From Firmicutes bacterium UBA5496 (GTDB lineage Bacteria; Bacillota; Proteinivoracia; UBA4975): a stretch of DNA of 7,199 bases. Shown piece by piece: positions 5,832-7,199 of this stretch. The position numbers and the translations under genes were made by a program. A model generated the notes under the pieces. It saw only the letters and a list, made by a program, of their open reading frames with translations, did not search any database and was not told the DNA's origin. Within the stretch, counting starts at the first letter, position 1; each line of letters begins with the position of its first letter. The stretch is taken from positions 479 to 7,677 of the forward strand of contig DIPE01000084.1 in assembly GCA_002427015.1 (NCBI GenBank). The letters are read 5' to 3'.

Positions 5832-6215
5832 TTGGCTAAGAAGGCAATCGCATTAATTGCTCATGACAGTTGCAAAGACGATCTTGTAGATTGGTGTCTG
5901 TCCAACCTGGAGCAGCTGTCCCGCTACAGTCTGTGGGCCACCGGCACTACCGGCTCGGTTGTTGCCGCCAAGACCGGACTGGATATCCACAGGGTTCACA
6001 GCGGCCCCTTAGGCGGGGATTTGCAAATTGGCAGCAAAATTGTCGGCGGAGAGATAGACATCCTCATTTTTTTTTGGGACCCGCTGAGTTCCCAGCCCCA
6101 TGACCCGGATATTAAGGCACTGCTGCGGGTGGCGGCATTAAAAAATATTCCCGTGGCCACCAATCAGGCTACCGCCGACTTTCTAATTTCCTCGCCCTTG
6201 CTGGATGGTGAATAG
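5832..6215 (+). CDS. mgsA: Methylglyoxal synthase
   Basis: The enzyme turns dihydroxyacetone phosphate into methylglyoxal and phosphate, a cytoplasmic bypass of lower glycolysis. Counting from the TTG at 5832 (127 residues), the key family residues are His11 and Asp12 in IAHD, ATGTTG (36-41), SGPLGGD (57-63) with catalytic Asp63, FFWDP with Asp83, PHDPD with His90 and Asp93, and ATN (109-111). They match E. coli His19, Asp71, Asp91, His98 and Asp101 at a constant offset of 8. The start is uncertain. An ATG at 5796 (139 residues) has a weak AGTGGA site, while AGGAG (5817-5821) favours a TTG at 5832 or 5826, and other family members begin just before the ALIAHD strand. The C-terminus stops about 20 residues earlier than in E. 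coli. No clear promoter is seen between the upstream terminator and the gene. A T9 run lies inside the coding sequence. Confidence 0.92.
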   Translation: MAKKAIALIAHDSCKDDLVDWCLSNLEQLSRYSLWATGTTGSVVAAKTGLDIHRVHSGPLGGDLQIGSKIVGGEIDILIFFWDPLSSQPHDPDIKALLRVAALKNIPVATNQATADFLISSPLLDGE

Positions 6216-6228
6216 GCGCAGATTTTAG

Positions 6229-6234
6229 TATAAT
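6229..6234 (+). promoter_or_regulatory. -10 box of the DUF2087 gene promoter
   Basis: TATAAT lies 14 bases after the mgsA stop. At a 17-base spacer the -35 position (TGGTGA, 6206-6211) is weak and falls in the 3' end of mgsA. Transcription would start near 6241, giving a leader of about 95 bases. Confidence 0.5.
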
Positions 6235-6242
6235 AATGAAAG

Positions 6243-6274
6243 TCTGCTTGGCAGGAAATTTGCCTGCCGGCAGA
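6243..6274 (+). promoter_or_regulatory. Stem-loop at the 5' end of the DUF2087 gene leader
   Basis: TCTGC (6243-6247) pairs with GCAGA (6270-6274), and GGCAGG (6250-6255) with CCTGCC (6263-6268). A TT/G internal bulge separates the two helices and the loop is AAATTTG. No T run follows, so it is not an ordinary mgsA terminator. It sits right at the predicted transcript start and could stabilise the RNA or act as a dyad operator. The pairing is visible; the function is inference. Confidence 0.5.
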
Positions 6275-6335
6275 GAATAGCATAATTGTCATAACGGCAA
6301 CATTTTCTAATGTACTTCCCAAAGGGGGATTTCTG

Positions 6336-6608
6336 ATGGATCTGCTGAGGCAAGAACTGAAGGACTACATGGACAGCGAAGATCGCTTGTTGGTTTGGCC
6401 CTGTGGGAGAAGGTACAGGGATCTCGCCTTGGAGTACATAGCTTCTAAGTTTGAAACTGGCAGAAGTTATACTCTCCAAGAGGTAAATGCCATAATTAAC
6501 AGGTTCCATAGCTTCGATCAGGCGGCCATGCTCCGCTCTGAGCTTTTTGAGAACGGTCTGCTGGACTGCACTTCCGATGGCTCGGAATACTGGAAAGTGG
6601 GGCCGTAG
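6336..6608 (+). CDS. Small stand-alone DUF2087 domain protein
   Basis: The 90-residue product matches, by recalled pattern, the DUF2087 domain: a basic RYRDLALEYIASKFETGRSYT segment (split here as residues 26-35 and 36-46), then EVNAIINRFH, a MLRSELFENGLLD helix-turn segment and a terminal YWKV strand. This is a winged-helix-like fold often found at the C-terminus of ArsR-type or other transcription regulators. Here it makes up nearly the whole protein, with only about 25 extra N-terminal residues, so a DNA-binding or regulator-partner role is inference. The ATG at 6336 follows AAGGGGG (6322-6328) by 7 bases. It is monocistronic, with its own -10 box upstream and a terminator downstream. Confidence 0.8.
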   Translation: MDLLRQELKDYMDSEDRLLVWPCGRRYRDLALEYIASKFETGRSYTLQEVNAIINRFHSFDQAAMLRSELFENGLLDCTSDGSEYWKVGP

Positions 6609-6616
6609 TTGAAAAA

Positions 6617-6651
6617 CAGCCAGATGGAACTAACCATTGGCTGATTTTTTT
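6617..6651 (+). terminator. Rho-independent terminator after the DUF2087 gene
   Basis: CAGCCA plus ATGG (6617-6627, with one bulged G at 6623) pairs with CCATTGGCTG (6634-6643) around the loop AACTAA. Seven Ts follow at 6645-6651. Five As at 6612-6616 mean it could also work weakly on the minus strand. Confidence 0.9.
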
Positions 6652-6662
6652 AATGAACTAAA

Positions 6663-6690
6663 TTGACTGCTGGCGCTTCTTATTTATAAC
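6663..6690 (+). promoter_or_regulatory. Sigma-A type promoter of the ECF sigma factor gene
   Basis: TTGACT (6663-6668, 5 of 6 consensus) and TATAAC (6685-6690, 5 of 6) are separated by 16 bases. Transcription would begin near 6697, only about 9 bases before the GTG start and inside the ribosome binding site, so the leader would be very short or the true start slightly upstream. Confidence 0.6.
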
Positions 6691-6705
6691 ACAGGGAGTG
6701 ATACT

Positions 6706-7199
6706 GTGGATTCTTTAAAAAGGGTGGCGCGGGCCAAGGCAGGAGACAAGCAAGCCCTCCTGGACCTGGTCCTGGCCAGGGAACGGGAGTTTTACGGGCT
6801 GAGCTATGTCTATATGCGCAATGAGCAGGACGCTGCCGATGCCCTCCAGGATATGATCGTCATCTTGTATACCCGCATTCATACCCTCAAGAAAGATGAG
6901 TCCTTTTATTCTTGGGCTAATCAAATCCTCGTCCGCTGCTGCCTGACAAAACTGCGCCGCAACAAGCGGTGGCAGCTAATCCCTGAAGGATATGAAGAAG
7001 CCACAGAGCATTCCCGCGAAGCGGGTTTGGACCTCTTAAACGCAGTGCACAGGCTGCCGGCGGCCCAGCGGGATGTAATTCTGCTCTTCTATTATAGTGA
7101 CAAGACCTTTGAGGAAATCAGCGAGATTCAGTCCTGTCCGCTGGGGACGGTCAAATCCCGTCTGCATCAGGGCTTAAAAAAACTAAAGGGGTGGTTGGG
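6706..7199 (+). CDS. ECF-family RNA polymerase sigma factor, C-terminus cut by the window edge
   Basis: Translation from the GTG at 6706 gives 164 codons without a stop to the window end. Sigma region 2 spans about 15-88: the helix RNEQDAADALQDMIVILYTRI (split as 38-48 and 49-58) and then the SFYSWANQILVRCC segment (66-79) that reads the -10 element. A linker follows, then sigma region 4 (about 110-164), with LPAAQRDVILLFYYSDKTFE (118-137) and the helix-turn-helix ending GTVKSRLHQGLKKLK (147-161), which reads the -35 element. ECF proteins are usually 160-190 residues, so only the tail is missing. AGGGAGTG (6693-6700) supports the GTG start. Such genes are commonly followed by an anti-sigma gene, which would lie outside the window, so the signal cannot be deduced. 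Confidence 0.92.
   Translation, partial: MDSLKRVARAKAGDKQALLDLVLAREREFYGLSYVYMRNEQDAADALQDMIVILYTRIHTLKKDESFYSWANQILVRCCLTKLRRNKRWQLIPEGYEEATEHSREAGLDLLNAVHRLPAAQRDVILLFYYSDKTFEEISEIQSCPLGTVKSRLHQGLKKLKGWL

Overview
The window looks like chromosomal DNA of a low-to-moderate GC Gram-positive anaerobe, most likely in the Clostridia or a related Bacillota class. This is inferred from strong Shine-Dalgarno sites before nearly every gene, TTG and GTG starts, short operon gaps, sigma-A style promoters, hairpin-plus-T-tract terminators, a lipobox lipoprotein, and the families present. I cannot name the species. No mobile element, CRISPR array, tRNA or rRNA is visible.

Left edge (1-572): the 5' part of a HAD-family hydrolase gene runs leftwards out of the window. 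It is divergent from the main operon, and the 127-base gap holds a promoter for that operon.

Core (573-4798): four tightly packed plus-strand genes. They are mtnA (S-methyl-5-thioribose-1-phosphate isomerase), a class II (FucA-type) aldolase, an MTA/SAH-type adenosine deaminase of the amidohydrolase superfamily, and a PLP enzyme of the Cys/Met gamma-lyase family. Gaps are 41, 13 and 4 bases and a hairpin follows the last gene. Together they suggest oxygen-independent recycling of the SAM by-products 5'-methylthioadenosine and/or 5'-deoxyadenosine. The deaminase would make the inosine form, a phosphorylase encoded elsewhere would release the sugar phosphate, MtnA would make the ribulose-1-phosphate, and the aldolase would split it to DHAP plus a small aldehyde. 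The PLP enzyme is probably the sulfur-handling partner. The classical MtnK/W/X/D genes are not seen here.

Right part (4799-7199): a run of separately terminated single genes. They are a lipoprotein of unknown function with a TEDPGG repeat spacer, methylglyoxal synthase (mgsA), a small stand-alone DUF2087 protein with its own promoter and structured leader, and an ECF sigma factor cut by the right edge. Methylglyoxal synthase consumes DHAP, which the core operon would produce, but the two are in separate transcription units and the link is only suggestive.
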